NCBI RefSeq assembly: GCF_014596975.1
Contig: NZ_JACVXD010000001.1
Span: 73,273 to 137,272 of the forward strand
Source: Aestuariibaculum marinum
GTDB lineage: Bacteria > Bacteroidota > Bacteroidia > Flavobacteriales > Flavobacteriaceae
Direction: 5' to 3'
Length of the DNA stretch: 64,000 bases
In this document: in pieces, positions 17,516 through 26,158 of the stretch
How the letters are laid out: each line of letters opens with the position of its first letter
Position numbering within the stretch: position 1 is the stretch's first letter
Translations under genes and position numbers: made by a program
The notes under the pieces: generated by a model
Databases searched by the model: none
Told to the model about the DNA's origin: nothing
What the model saw: the letters and a program-made list of their open reading frames with translations, nothing else

Positions 17516-17566
17516 AACCATAATTTTTGTAGAATTAATTTCTTTGAGAATAAGGAAAAAGACGTA

Positions 17567-17598
17567 AAAAAAACTGCTCATTCAAAAGCAGTTTTTTT
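17567..17598 (-). terminator. Terminator of the TsdA/DsrE gene cluster
   Basis: A 12-bp stem (17567-17578 with 17587-17598) with an 8-nt loop and A/T-tracts on both sides, 22 bp past the DsrE-like stop at 17621. Confidence 0.8.
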
Positions 17599-17620
17599 AA
17601 AATATGGAGTATCTAGAAGA

Positions 17621-18034
17621 TTATTGTCCTTCTTTTATATAACCCCATCCCTGGTTTTGCTTCGATACAATTTCCAGAATCCCATCGGGTACCTGTTTTA
17701 CCCCTTTAATGAGGTCGCTGTCTTTTGTTTTATGACGTTTCATAGTGCCCTGACAAATCACAAAATCTATGTTGTCTTTTTGAACCAGCTTACTAATATC
17801 GTCAGCAACTACCGATTTGTCTTTTATAACCATATCCATTGCACCGCTATACATAACGACTTCAAATTGTGAATTCGGATAGGCTTCAGACATGGCTTTT
17901 ACATGTCTAACAGTAGATTGATGTACTTTGGTATTGTCGCTAGTTACATCAAATACTATTTTTACTGGTTGTTCCTGAGCCATGACAATTATAGAAAATA
18001 AACATGCCCAGATACAGTTAATTACTGTTTTCAT
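17621..18034 (-). CDS. Exported DsrE-family protein
   Basis: A 137-aa protein with a signal peptide (ends near IIVMAQ) and a DsrE/DsrF-like alpha/beta domain. The pattern KIVFDVTSDN, VVMYSGAMDMV, DFVICQGTMKRH and GWGYIKEG follows the secreted DsrE-like family, including one Cys in the usual strand. Cytosolic relatives carry sulfur on a Cys during sulfur oxidation. The gene is 18 bp after another exported DsrE-like protein and follows a TsdA-like cytochrome, so a role with thiosulfate or polysulfide outside the inner membrane is inferred. Confidence 0.8.
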   Translation of the reverse strand: MKTVINCIWACLFSIIVMAQEQPVKIVFDVTSDNTKVHQSTVRHVKAMSEAYPNSQFEVVMYSGAMDMVIKDKSVVADDISKLVQKDNIDFVICQGTMKRHKTKDSDLIKGVKQVPDGILEIVSKQNQGWGYIKEGQ

Positions 18035-18052
18035 TTTAATTCGGTTTTAATT

Positions 18053-18727
18053 TTATTCTCCTGCGAAAATATAGGCACACTTATGTGCTTGAGCTCTCTC
18101 CAAAGCCCATACACCAGAAGGAACCAGTTTAACATTCGGAAGCATACCATTCACCCATTCCTGATATACTTTTGTTGGGGCTAAGCCCATTTTCTCGGCA
18201 ACTTTGTTACTATAAACTTTAGTTGCTAAATCGCAGGCGCAAAACATGGCACCGCGCTCATCTAAACTTTTTAATCCTCCTGGCCCGTTAATAGGATAAT
18301 CCCCGTCTTGAGGTTCGTAAAATGGGTTTCTTAGTGCAAATTCTTTTGTGTGATCTTTGACATTAAATATTTCACCTAGTTTATATTTTTTCCAGATGTC
18401 ATCGTTTAGTGCTAAACATAGACCACTATGACGTAAAACGCTCATGGCTGTAATATCGGTATCAGGTGAGCCGGTTTCATTATTGGTTAAATAAAATGCC
18501 CAATTCCATAAAATAGGAAGTCCGTAATGCGGTGTCGATCCATCATAAACTACACGATGAGTTCCTTTAATTTGGTCAAACCAATCATAGGTTTCATCCA
18601 TTTTTGAATCGTCAAATACGGTTGTATTCGCATACATAGGATTCGTTAATACCGAAATGGTACTTGCTGTTGCTCCTAAAGCTAGTGCTCCTAAAAATTG
18701 TCTTCTGGTGTTGTTTGTTGTTTTCAT
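18053..18727 (-). CDS. Tat-exported DsrE-like protein
   Basis: A 224-aa protein with a twin-arginine signal (TRRQFLGALALGATAST). Tat export suggests folding or cofactor loading before export. The C-terminal motif (PSGVWALERAQAHKCAYIFAG) resembles the last strand-helix of DsrE-like proteins. Four Cys residues occur in the mature part (HSGLC, FCAC, HKC). It lies 2 bp after the dihaem cytochrome gene and 18 bp before the second DsrE-like gene, so the three genes are one operon. The enzymatic role is unproven; the family call is moderate. Confidence 0.65.
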   Translation of the reverse strand: MKTTNNTRRQFLGALALGATASTISVLTNPMYANTTVFDDSKMDETYDWFDQIKGTHRVVYDGSTPHYGLPILWNWAFYLTNNETGSPDTDITAMSVLRHSGLCLALNDDIWKKYKLGEIFNVKDHTKEFALRNPFYEPQDGDYPINGPGGLKSLDERGAMFCACDLATKVYSNKVAEKMGLAPTKVYQEWVNGMLPNVKLVPSGVWALERAQAHKCAYIFAGE

Positions 18728-18729
18728 AA

Positions 18730-19758
18730 TTATTTGGTTTTGGTAATGTTGTATGTTTTTTTGTAGTATTCCATAATAGGTTGAAACGGACCTATCTGGT
18801 GCTGTTCTGTTGAAAAATCATCTGCATAAGGAGGGTAAGGCGTAGAGACAGGTTTCTTTTTTAAATCAGGGAAATCTTTTTCTGGGTTTGGTTTTAATGG
18901 GCGTTGCTGCTGATTAATATAGCCTGCAACATCGTATGCTTCCTCATCGGTTAGAACAGGCGCATCATAAGTGGTTCCGAAAGGCATATTGGCTTTTATA
19001 AATTGAGCAGACGTAATAACTCTGGCCATACCGGCACCATGATTAAAGGAATCGTCACCCCAAAGTGGTGGATATTCGTAAGTATAGCCGTTATTGTCTT
19101 TCACACCTAGACCGCTACTGGTGTGGCATACGGTACAGTTGTTTTCAAAAACAATCTTTCCGTGTGATAAATTTACTGGCCTTTCTGGTATCTTCAGTTT
19201 AACAAACCCCTGACCTTCAATGTTCCCATCTTTTGGAGCATATCGACTGAGGTATTCAAGATATTTTACAATCGCTTTCATTTCTTTACTATCAGCAGGT
19301 AACATATTGCCATTCATACTGCGTTCCATGCAACCGTTGATGCGTTCTTCAATAGTACCAATTTTATTTTCCCGTCCTCTAAACTGGGGGAATCGTTGAA
19401 TGATACCTATTAAAGGTGCTGAATAAGGTTTGGTGCCTGAATTGAGGTGACAATTTTTACAAGCCAGGCGATTGCCCTGATATGCCATTTCTGGCCTACC
19501 ATTATCCGGGCCAATGTATTTTGGTGTTTCGTTAAAGAGCTCATAGCCATATTTGATAATTTTATTATTTTCTGAATCATCAAGCGTAGCAACATCATAG
19601 TTCATATAATAAATATTCGGCATTCTTTTGGTGGGATTCAGGGTGATGATATCGAAAACCACCAGTATAAGTAAAACAGATAGCATTACAATGGCGCTAA
19701 AACAGATGATAATTAATAGCCCCATCTTTCCTAATATGTTATTTGGTTGGTTACGCAT
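18730..19758 (-). CDS. TsdA-like dihaem cytochrome c
   Basis: A 342-aa dihaem cytochrome c with a single N-terminal membrane anchor (about 13-38). Haem 1 is bound at Cys100-Cys103-His104 and haem 2 at Cys208-Cys211-His212. The block PQFRGRENKIGTIEERINGC and the following ERSMNG are the hallmark of thiosulfate dehydrogenase/tetrathionate reductase TsdA. Cys143 lies 43 residues after Cys100, the spacing of the unusual Cys haem ligand of that enzyme. At haem 2 the likely Met258 is preceded by Asn, as I recall for the Campylobacter enzyme, rather than Lys as in Allochromatium. Reaction: thiosulfate/tetrathionate interconversion. It is the first gene of the cluster. Confidence 0.85.
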   Translation of the reverse strand: MRNQPNNILGKMGLLIIICFSAIVMLSVLLILVVFDIITLNPTKRMPNIYYMNYDVATLDDSENNKIIKYGYELFNETPKYIGPDNGRPEMAYQGNRLACKNCHLNSGTKPYSAPLIGIIQRFPQFRGRENKIGTIEERINGCMERSMNGNMLPADSKEMKAIVKYLEYLSRYAPKDGNIEGQGFVKLKIPERPVNLSHGKIVFENNCTVCHTSSGLGVKDNNGYTYEYPPLWGDDSFNHGAGMARVITSAQFIKANMPFGTTYDAPVLTDEEAYDVAGYINQQQRPLKPNPEKDFPDLKKKPVSTPYPPYADDFSTEQHQIGPFQPIMEYYKKTYNITKTK

Positions 19759-19830
19759 TGTTAGGTTTTTAATTGATAATAGGTGAGGTTACAGGTAGCC
19801 TGGGCAATTAAATAAGTATGGAAAAAGGCC

Positions 19831-19863
19831 CCACAAAAAATTGAAAGTAATTGCTTTTTGTGG
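19831..19863 (-). terminator. Hairpin after nifJ
   Basis: A 9-bp stem (19831-19839 with 19855-19863, CCACAAAAA/TTTTTGTGG) with a 15-nt loop. On the minus strand it is followed by GGCC and a T-run. It lies between nifJ and the TsdA-like gene and could end the nifJ transcript fully or in part. Confidence 0.5.
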
Positions 19864-19917
19864 TTTGTAAATTAGGGGGTACGCTAAAATCTTACTTAAA
19901 ATTACGAAAAAATAATA

Positions 19918-22900
19918 TTAGTTGTTGGTGTGAGTTAGTTTGTTGTTAATCAAATTGTTGTGATTGGTTAGGTTTAGGTATGTTTTAAATTTATTATTTA
20001 TGTGATATTGATAGGTGTCGAGCGTATTTTTAACTGAATCTTCATGATTTTGAAAAAGTTTTGAAAACCGTTGTTCTAATTTTAAATACTCTGATATCTC
20101 AATACTTGGTGCATCTGAATCTAATTGTAAAGCTGATTGTCCTTTTCTAAGACGTCTTGGATCATGACGATACAATAACCATTGTCCGGATTTTACGGCG
20201 GCATTATGATACTGACTAGGTTGGGTCATATCAATACCGTGAGATTCACTGTGACAGTAGGCTATAATTATTGAAGGACCATTAAAACTTTCGGCGTCGT
20301 TAAAAGCTTTCAAAGTTTGCGTTGGATTTGCTCCCATGGCTACTGAAGCGACATAAACATTACTGTAATTCATAGCCATAAGTCCTAAATCCTTTTTCTG
20401 TTTTTTATTACTGTTATGAGTGAATTTCGCCTGGGCGCCAAAAGGTGTTGCTTTAGAAGCTTGACCTCCAGTGTTGTCATAAACCTCATTGTCGAGAACT
20501 AAAATATTAACATTTTTACCCGAAGCCAGCACATGGTCTATTCCTCCAAAACCAATGTCGTAAGCCCAACCATCGCCTCCAACAATCCAAATGCTTTTTT
20601 TAACTAATGCATCTGCAAGATTATAGAGAAGCTCGTGTTTGTTTGTTTTAAATGGTTTTATTAGTGTTTTTAGTTGATTAATTTTAGTTTGTTGAAAATG
20701 AATCTCACTTTCAGAGGATTGTTTGTTATTAAGAATATCATAAACCAATGTTAATGGTAATTCGGGAGACAATTGCTTTAAAAGTTGTCTTGCTTGTCGT
20801 TCTTGTTGGTCTATAGATAATCGATAACCTAAACCAAATTCAGCATTATCTTCAAATAAAGAGTTAGCCCAGGCAGGACCTTGCCCTTTGTTATTGGTGC
20901 TCCATGGAGTAGTTGGTAAAGCGCCTCCAAAGATAGAGCTGGCTCCAGTGGCATTCGCAATTAATAATCGGTTTCCATAAAGTTGAGATAATAGTTTTAG
21001 GTAAGGCGCTTCGCCACAACCTTTAACTCCCATAGAGTATTTAAATAAAGGTTCTTGTAATTGCTGTTGGGAAACTTTTGTTACATCGATTTGATTTCTG
21101 TCAATTTCGGGTATAGATTTGAAAAAATCCCAGTGCTCGTTATTATTTTCACTTTTTTTATCTACCAGCATTAAAGCTTTGTTATTACAGGCATCGACAC
21201 AGTTATTACATCCATTACATTGATTTGTATTGATTTGAATGGAGTAATTTAAGAGATCAATTTTCCATTTTGGCTCTGTTGCTTTTAGGGTTTTAAAACA
21301 CTCTGGAGCTTTATTTAAGTAATCATCATCAAAAACTTTAATACGTAATGCGCCTTGAGGGCAGGCCATGCTACAAACACCACATTGGGTACATAAATTG
21401 GTATTCCAATCAGGAATAAAAGATGTAGCTTCAATTTGGTTGTGTTGTGAGGTATTGGTAGGGTAGGTGCCATCTACAGGTAAAGCGCTAACAGGAATTG
21501 AATGTCCCTGGTTGTTTAGCAATTTACCTAATAATGTATTTAGGAAGGGATTGGTGCTTTCGGCATCAGATGTCACCTTTGAAGTATCTACTATATGTAT
21601 GTGTTGATTTATCTGCTGTTTGGCCCTTTCATCCAAGCACTGATTAGTTAGGGTTAAAAAGCAAGCTTGTAAAGCTGAAATTTCAAGTTCACTTATGGTG
21701 TTTATGTTTTTAAGAAGTACTGTGTTTACGATTTTTAGAGTAATTGATTTTTTTATAATTAATACTTGTGCTCTTTCGGATAATGTATTCCAAAAGCTAT
21801 GAGTTGTCAAATTTGTTTGGACGAGTAATATTCCTCCAGGTTTAATGCTTTCTAACACCGAATCGTTTTCGATGAAGTTTACATGGTCTGTAAAGATAAA
21901 ATTAGCCTTCTTAATTAAGTATGGAGCTTTTATAGGTTTGTTGTCTATTCGTAAATGCGATACGCTTCTGGAATTCGATTTTTTATAATCACACTCGATA
22001 TACCCTTGTATGAAAGTCTGGTTTTTAGAACCAATGAGCTCTAAGGTATGTTTAAATTGTTCAGTCAGTGAGTTGTGTTTTGTTTCGTAGAATACCGCTT
22101 GATAGGATTGATTGATGTTTAAATTATTTTTTACATCTAAACTTAAGCGTGTTATATCATCTTGGATACCCACAGTAAAATGATTCTTAGGGCTGTTGGT
22201 TTTAAGGTTTTCGAAAATAGCTAGAACCATTTTGGGAGTAAATTCTTTTGAAGATAAGCCGTAACGTCCGCCATATATTTTAGGTAAATGTGTTATTAGG
22301 TTAGTTTGATAGGCTTCTGTTAACGTTTCTAATACATCTAAATATAAAGGTTCGCCGTTGGTGCCGGGTTCTTTAGTTCGGTCTAATACGGCTACAGATT
22401 TGCAAGTTTTTGGTAAGGCTTCAATCAGATGTTTGCTGCTAAATGGTCTGTACAATTTAACTTTAATCAAGCCTAGTTTTTCGCCTTTCAGGTTTAATTG
22501 CTGAATAGTTTCTTCAATGGTTTCAGTTGAAGAGGCCATGGATATTATTATAGATTCAGCCTCAGAGTGTCCTATATAATCGAAAAGTTTATAATGTCTT
22601 CCGGTTAATTTTTGAAAAGAATCCATTGTAGATTGAACAATATCAGGACAGGTATTATAAATTGAGTTTGTGGCTTCTCGACTTTGAAAAAAGACATCTG
22701 CTCCCTGTGAAGTGCCTTTAATGGTCGGTTGGTTAGGATTTAAAGCACGATTGCGGTGGTTTTCAATTTCCTGGGAAGGCATCAATAATTGAATGGCTTC
22801 ATCAGTAATCGTTTCAATTTTTGAAATTTCATGAGACGTTCTGAAACCATCAAAAAAGTGAATAAAAGGAATTCTGCTTTTCAGACTAGCTACCTGAGCA

Positions 22901-23367
22901 ATAAGAGCAAAGTCCTGAGCTTCCTGAACAGAAGCACTAACCAACATAGCATATCCAGATTGTCTAACGGCCATAACATCGCTATGATCGCCAAAGACTG
23001 ATAATGCATGGGTAGCGATACTTCTGGTAGCAACATGAATAACATTTGGGGTAAGTTCTCCGGCAATTTTATAAAGATTTGGAAGCATTAATAGTAAACC
23101 TTGTGAGGCAGTAAAGGTTGATGATATAGCTCCGGTTATTAAGGCACCATGCATGGCTCCGGCAACTCCGGCCTCACTTTGCATTTGATATACACTTGGA
23201 GTCATGCCGTGATAGTTTATTTGGCCTTCGGCTGCCCACTTTTCAACCAATTCGCTCATTTCTGATGCAGGAGTAATTGGATAGATGGGCATCACGTCGT
23301 TCGTTTTAAACGCGATCCTTGCCACAGCTTGATTGGCATTTACAATATTAAATTTTGAAGTGTTCAT
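19918..23367 (-). CDS. nifJ: Pyruvate:ferredoxin (flavodoxin) oxidoreductase
   Basis: Single-chain enzyme of 1149 aa, near the usual 1170. It converts pyruvate and CoA to acetyl-CoA and CO2 with reduction of ferredoxin or flavodoxin. The N-terminus has the pyruvate domain (YPITPASEMSE). Two 4Fe-4S sites lie at about 655-670 (CTQCGVCSMACP) and 715-730 (CNGCNNCVDAC). The third cluster uses KGCGEAP and later Cys residues. The thiamine diphosphate site is at about 925 (GGDGWAYDIGFGG, then DNEVYDNTGGQ). This is an anaerobic or low-oxygen enzyme, notable in a lineage of mostly aerobic marine bacteria. It follows osmC after a terminator and may depend on read-through from the sigma-54 promoter. Confidence 0.96.
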   Translation of the reverse strand: MNTSKFNIVNANQAVARIAFKTNDVMPIYPITPASEMSELVEKWAAEGQINYHGMTPSVYQMQSEAGVAGAMHGALITGAISSTFTASQGLLLMLPNLYKIAGELTPNVIHVATRSIATHALSVFGDHSDVMAVRQSGYAMLVSASVQEAQDFALIAQVASLKSRIPFIHFFDGFRTSHEISKIETITDEAIQLLMPSQEIENHRNRALNPNQPTIKGTSQGADVFFQSREATNSIYNTCPDIVQSTMDSFQKLTGRHYKLFDYIGHSEAESIIISMASSTETIEETIQQLNLKGEKLGLIKVKLYRPFSSKHLIEALPKTCKSVAVLDRTKEPGTNGEPLYLDVLETLTEAYQTNLITHLPKIYGGRYGLSSKEFTPKMVLAIFENLKTNSPKNHFTVGIQDDITRLSLDVKNNLNINQSYQAVFYETKHNSLTEQFKHTLELIGSKNQTFIQGYIECDYKKSNSRSVSHLRIDNKPIKAPYLIKKANFIFTDHVNFIENDSVLESIKPGGILLVQTNLTTHSFWNTLSERAQVLIIKKSITLKIVNTVLLKNINTISELEISALQACFLTLTNQCLDERAKQQINQHIHIVDTSKVTSDAESTNPFLNTLLGKLLNNQGHSIPVSALPVDGTYPTNTSQHNQIEATSFIPDWNTNLCTQCGVCSMACPQGALRIKVFDDDYLNKAPECFKTLKATEPKWKIDLLNYSIQINTNQCNGCNNCVDACNNKALMLVDKKSENNNEHWDFFKSIPEIDRNQIDVTKVSQQQLQEPLFKYSMGVKGCGEAPYLKLLSQLYGNRLLIANATGASSIFGGALPTTPWSTNNKGQGPAWANSLFEDNAEFGLGYRLSIDQQERQARQLLKQLSPELPLTLVYDILNNKQSSESEIHFQQTKINQLKTLIKPFKTNKHELLYNLADALVKKSIWIVGGDGWAYDIGFGGIDHVLASGKNVNILVLDNEVYDNTGGQASKATPFGAQAKFTHNSNKKQKKDLGLMAMNYSNVYVASVAMGANPTQTLKAFNDAESFNGPSIIIAYCHSESHGIDMTQPSQYHNAAVKSGQWLLYRHDPRRLRKGQSALQLDSDAPSIEISEYLKLEQRFSKLFQNHEDSVKNTLDTYQYHINNKFKTYLNLTNHNNLINNKLTHTNN

Positions 23368-23391
23368 GGTGTTGTTAAAAAATTAAGTGAT

Positions 23392-23430
23392 AAAAAATGG
23401 CTACCGGTTAGTTTTTAGTAGCCATTTTTT
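23392..23430 (-). terminator. Terminator between osmC-like gene and nifJ
   Basis: A perfect 13-bp stem (23392-23404 with 23418-23430), 13-nt loop, and T-tract on the minus strand. It lies 8 bp after the OsmC stop and 24 bp before the nifJ start, so it would attenuate transcription into nifJ. Confidence 0.85.
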
Positions 23431-23437
23431 TAATAGA

Positions 23438-23992
23438 CTATTGTTTTACAATTTCTATTTTAACAGGCGTAGGGTTAGTAATCATGTCGAATACTGGAGA
23501 GAATTTGGCAAGGTTTTCTAATTGTTCAGCCGTAGCATCAGACTTTACTTTTAAAGTAAAGGTGATGCCGTCGAATCCAGTTCTAACTTCAGGATCTAAT
23601 CCTAAAAACCCATGTAAATCGATGTCACCTTTTAAAGACGATTCGGCTCCTTCAATGGTAATACCATTTGCAGCGGCATGGTAAACCATAGCGCCTGTTA
23701 AACACGAGCCTAAAGCGTGTAATACAACTTCTGGTGGAGTAGCCGCTGTATCGTTACCTAATAAGACATTAGGGTGATCACATTCCATAGTGAAAGTTTC
23801 TTGACGCGTGGTATCTTCTTGTCCGACACCATAAAATTCTTTGATGCTTGACACACAGTGTCCGCCATCAATCCAGTTGTTTTTAGATCGGAACTGGAAT
23901 TTTGCTAATTCCGGATTTTGTTGAACTGCTCCAATAGTTTCTACTAATTGATCTACGTTTACTCCGTTTTTTACATTTGCTGTTGTAATCAT
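23438..23992 (-). CDS. OsmC-like family protein
   Basis: A 184-aa soluble protein of the OsmC/Ohr fold. The centre shows the family motif with an ordered helix and the second reactive Cys (PPEVVLHALGSCLTGAMVYHAA). An earlier Cys occurs in TMECDHPNVLLG or GHCVSS, and the C-terminal FSPVFDMITNPTPVKIE is typical. OsmC proteins reduce organic peroxides or bind acyl/sulfur compounds. The gene is preceded by a sigma-54-type promoter with twin upstream boxes and begins about 45 nt after the predicted transcript start. It is therefore the likely first gene controlled by the activator at 24179-26023. Confidence 0.85.
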   Translation of the reverse strand: MITTANVKNGVNVDQLVETIGAVQQNPELAKFQFRSKNNWIDGGHCVSSIKEFYGVGQEDTTRQETFTMECDHPNVLLGNDTAATPPEVVLHALGSCLTGAMVYHAAANGITIEGAESSLKGDIDLHGFLGLDPEVRTGFDGITFTLKVKSDATAEQLENLAKFSPVFDMITNPTPVKIEIVKQ

Positions 23993-24047
23993 GTTTTCTA
24001 AATTTTAAATTGATTAATTTGAATAATTGTTTCGTTGCCATAATAGA

Positions 24048-24063
24048 TGCATTTGGCGTGCCA
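24048..24063 (-). promoter_or_regulatory. Sigma-54 promoter of osmC/nifJ
   Basis: On the minus strand TGGCACGCCAAATGCA matches TGGCACG-N4-TTGCA with one mismatch (A for T). The invariant GG (24062-24061) and GC (24050-24049) are exactly 10 nt apart. Predicted start is near 24038, about 45 nt before the OsmC start codon. Confidence 0.8.
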
Positions 24064-24132
24064 AACTATTTAAAATATTGAAAACCAGTAATTTATGTGT
24101 TTTTGTAATGCGAAGTTAACTAACTGAAAATC

Positions 24133-24174
24133 GTGTATTTACGATATTTCGTTAGTGTATTTACGATATTTCGT
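24133..24174. promoter_or_regulatory. Tandem activator boxes (upstream activating sequence)
   Basis: Two identical 20-bp boxes, GTGTATTTACGATATTTCGT at 24133-24152 and 24155-24174, 22 bp apart (two helical turns). Each contains the dyad ACGA-TATT-TCGT. Their centres are about 104 and 126 bp upstream of the predicted sigma-54 start, a standard distance for activators that loop the DNA. They lie directly after the activator gene. Confidence 0.75.
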
Positions 24175-24178
24175 GAAT

Positions 24179-26023
24179 TTACACAGGTCGTTCTATGCCA
24201 AAAGCTTTAATTTTTGATGCCAGGGTAGTAGGGGGAATTTTTAAAAGAGATGCAGCACCGTTTTCACCAGATATTTTCCATCTGGTTTGTTTAAGGGCTT
24301 TAATAATATTTGATTTTTCTAATGCAGATAGTTCCTCAGCGGTATAAATTTTATCTGCTATAGGTTTTGTCGCTTTTGTATCTTCCTGTATTTGAAGAGG
24401 AATAATACTCTGTAGATTAAGGATTTTGTTTTTAGAAACAATAACCGCACGTTCTATCAGGTTTTGAAGTTCACGGACATTCCCGGGCCAATTGTAATTA
24501 ATAAGTAAGGATCTATCGGCTTCAGATAGGGTCATAGGTAGTTTGCCCATTTTTTTTGAAAACTGGTTAGCCATCTCCTGTGCTATTAACACAACATCCG
24601 CGCCACGGCTTCTTAAAGCTGGAACTTCAATAGGGAATACATTTAGGCGATAATATAAATCTTCTCTAAACTTACCTTCTTTGGCAAAAGTTTTCAGGTT
24701 TCGATGAGTTGCCGCAATTATGCGTACGTCAACTTTAATGGTTTCAGAGCTGCCAACCGGATCAAATTCTCCTTCTTGTATAACCCTTAAAAGTTTGGGT
24801 TGAAGTTCTAAAGGCATTTCTCCTATTTCATCTAAAAATATAGTGCCTTTGTCAGCCAGTAAGAAACGTCCTTTCCTACTGGCTGTTGCTCCCGTAAAAG
24901 CACCTTTTTCATGACCAAACAATTCACTTTCTATAAGATTAGCAGGAATAGCACCGCAATTAATTTTAATGAGTGGTTTATCGCTTCGGTCACTTTCTTT
25001 ATGTATCGCCCTGGCAACAAGTTCTTTTCCTGTTCCTGTTTCACCATGAATTAATACCGTGGCATTAGTTTTTGCAACCTGATGAATAAGGTTTAAAACT
25101 GTTTTCATACTTTGGTCTTCGGCTATGATGCCATAACCACTAGTAAGTTCTTGTATTTCTTCTTCTAAGTATTGCGTTTGATTTGTGAGCTGATTGATTT
25201 TGTTTTCAGCTCGAATGCGGTCTTCGGTATTTCTTAAAATTAAAGTGTAATAATACTCGTTTTCAACACCATACTTACTTATGGTGCCTTCATTTAAAGT
25301 TTCAGTATTATTTGAACCAATAACTTTAATAATTTGTGGCAGGAATTGGTTTATGGTATTATTATCAATTTCATTGCTAACAATGGTTTCAATTAAATCG
25401 GCGCTGTCGTCGTCGAAAAAAAACAGGACATTTCGTTGTAATACATCGTCGTTTTCCAGCATTTTGTTAGCTGAAGGGTTGGTTAAAATGATTTTAAAAT
25501 TCTGATTAAACATAATAATGGCATCCATAGCACCATTAATAAGGCCACTCATTTTAGAATGAGCGATTTCAATGGCTTTTTTAGAACTGGCTAAACGCTC
25601 TTGGATGATGTCTAATTCACGATGGCGTTTAATTAAAACCGATAAAATACCGTTGGCAAAACCGGTGTCTGTTTTTATTAGGTTAACGAAGTTTTTTCGG
25701 TCTATTATTAAAACGTTTGTTTTTTCAACTGTGGTAACCGAAGCAGAACGCCTTTGGTCGTCTATTAAAGCATATTCACCAAAACATTCTCCAGCTTTAA
25801 GAAAACAATAAATATGGCTGCCTTCATGAACCTTTACATGACCTTCAAGAATAACATACATAGAGTCACCAACATCCCCTTTGGTTAAAATGCTTTCATT
25901 TTTTAAATAGGTTTCTGTTTTTGATGATTTGCAGAGGTTGTCTAATGAAGGTCTGGAAACCTCGGTAAAAAAAGGAACACCTGTTAGGAATTCAGAAACG
26001 TTATTTTTAAAAGTGTCCGGCAT
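24179..26023 (-). CDS. Sigma-54 activator with cyclic-nucleotide-binding and PAS domains
   Basis: A 614-aa transcription activator. Residues 15-125 form a cyclic-nucleotide-binding domain. Its phosphate-binding cassette (FGEYALIDDQRRSASV, 81-96) keeps Glu83 and Arg92, so ligand binding is plausible. A PAS-like domain follows (about 155-270), then a coiled coil and the AAA+ domain with Walker A GETGTGKE (327-334), the sigma-54 contact loop GAFTGA (374-379) and FLDE (396-399). A Fis-type helix-turn-helix ends the protein (570-612). There is no receiver domain, so control is through the ligand and PAS rather than phosphorylation. A class III cyclase gene is divergent 135 bp away, and a sigma-54 promoter with twin boxes lies just downstream. 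Confidence 0.93.
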   Translation of the reverse strand: MPDTFKNNVSEFLTGVPFFTEVSRPSLDNLCKSSKTETYLKNESILTKGDVGDSMYVILEGHVKVHEGSHIYCFLKAGECFGEYALIDDQRRSASVTTVEKTNVLIIDRKNFVNLIKTDTGFANGILSVLIKRHRELDIIQERLASSKKAIEIAHSKMSGLINGAMDAIIMFNQNFKIILTNPSANKMLENDDVLQRNVLFFFDDDSADLIETIVSNEIDNNTINQFLPQIIKVIGSNNTETLNEGTISKYGVENEYYYTLILRNTEDRIRAENKINQLTNQTQYLEEEIQELTSGYGIIAEDQSMKTVLNLIHQVAKTNATVLIHGETGTGKELVARAIHKESDRSDKPLIKINCGAIPANLIESELFGHEKGAFTGATASRKGRFLLADKGTIFLDEIGEMPLELQPKLLRVIQEGEFDPVGSSETIKVDVRIIAATHRNLKTFAKEGKFREDLYYRLNVFPIEVPALRSRGADVVLIAQEMANQFSKKMGKLPMTLSEADRSLLINYNWPGNVRELQNLIERAVIVSKNKILNLQSIIPLQIQEDTKATKPIADKIYTAEELSALEKSNIIKALKQTRWKISGENGAASLLKIPPTTLASKIKAFGIERPV

Positions 26024-26158
26024 TTAAGATGGTATTGTTCTATAAATATAAATAATTATCAATATACAATTCTGTTTATGAGTTAATTATGTGAAATGTA
26101 TTGTTTTAAAAGATAAAGTTTTAAATTAGTGTATTAAACTTTTATCTATTACGATAAA

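Larger units (their letters stand above)
17317..17620. other. 304-bp gene-free stretch
   Basis: No ORF of note. It holds the imperfect palindrome at 17428-17515 and the terminator at 17567-17598. The part next to 17316 should carry the promoter of the PH-like gene pair, but no clear TAnnTTTG box was found there. Confidence 0.6.
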
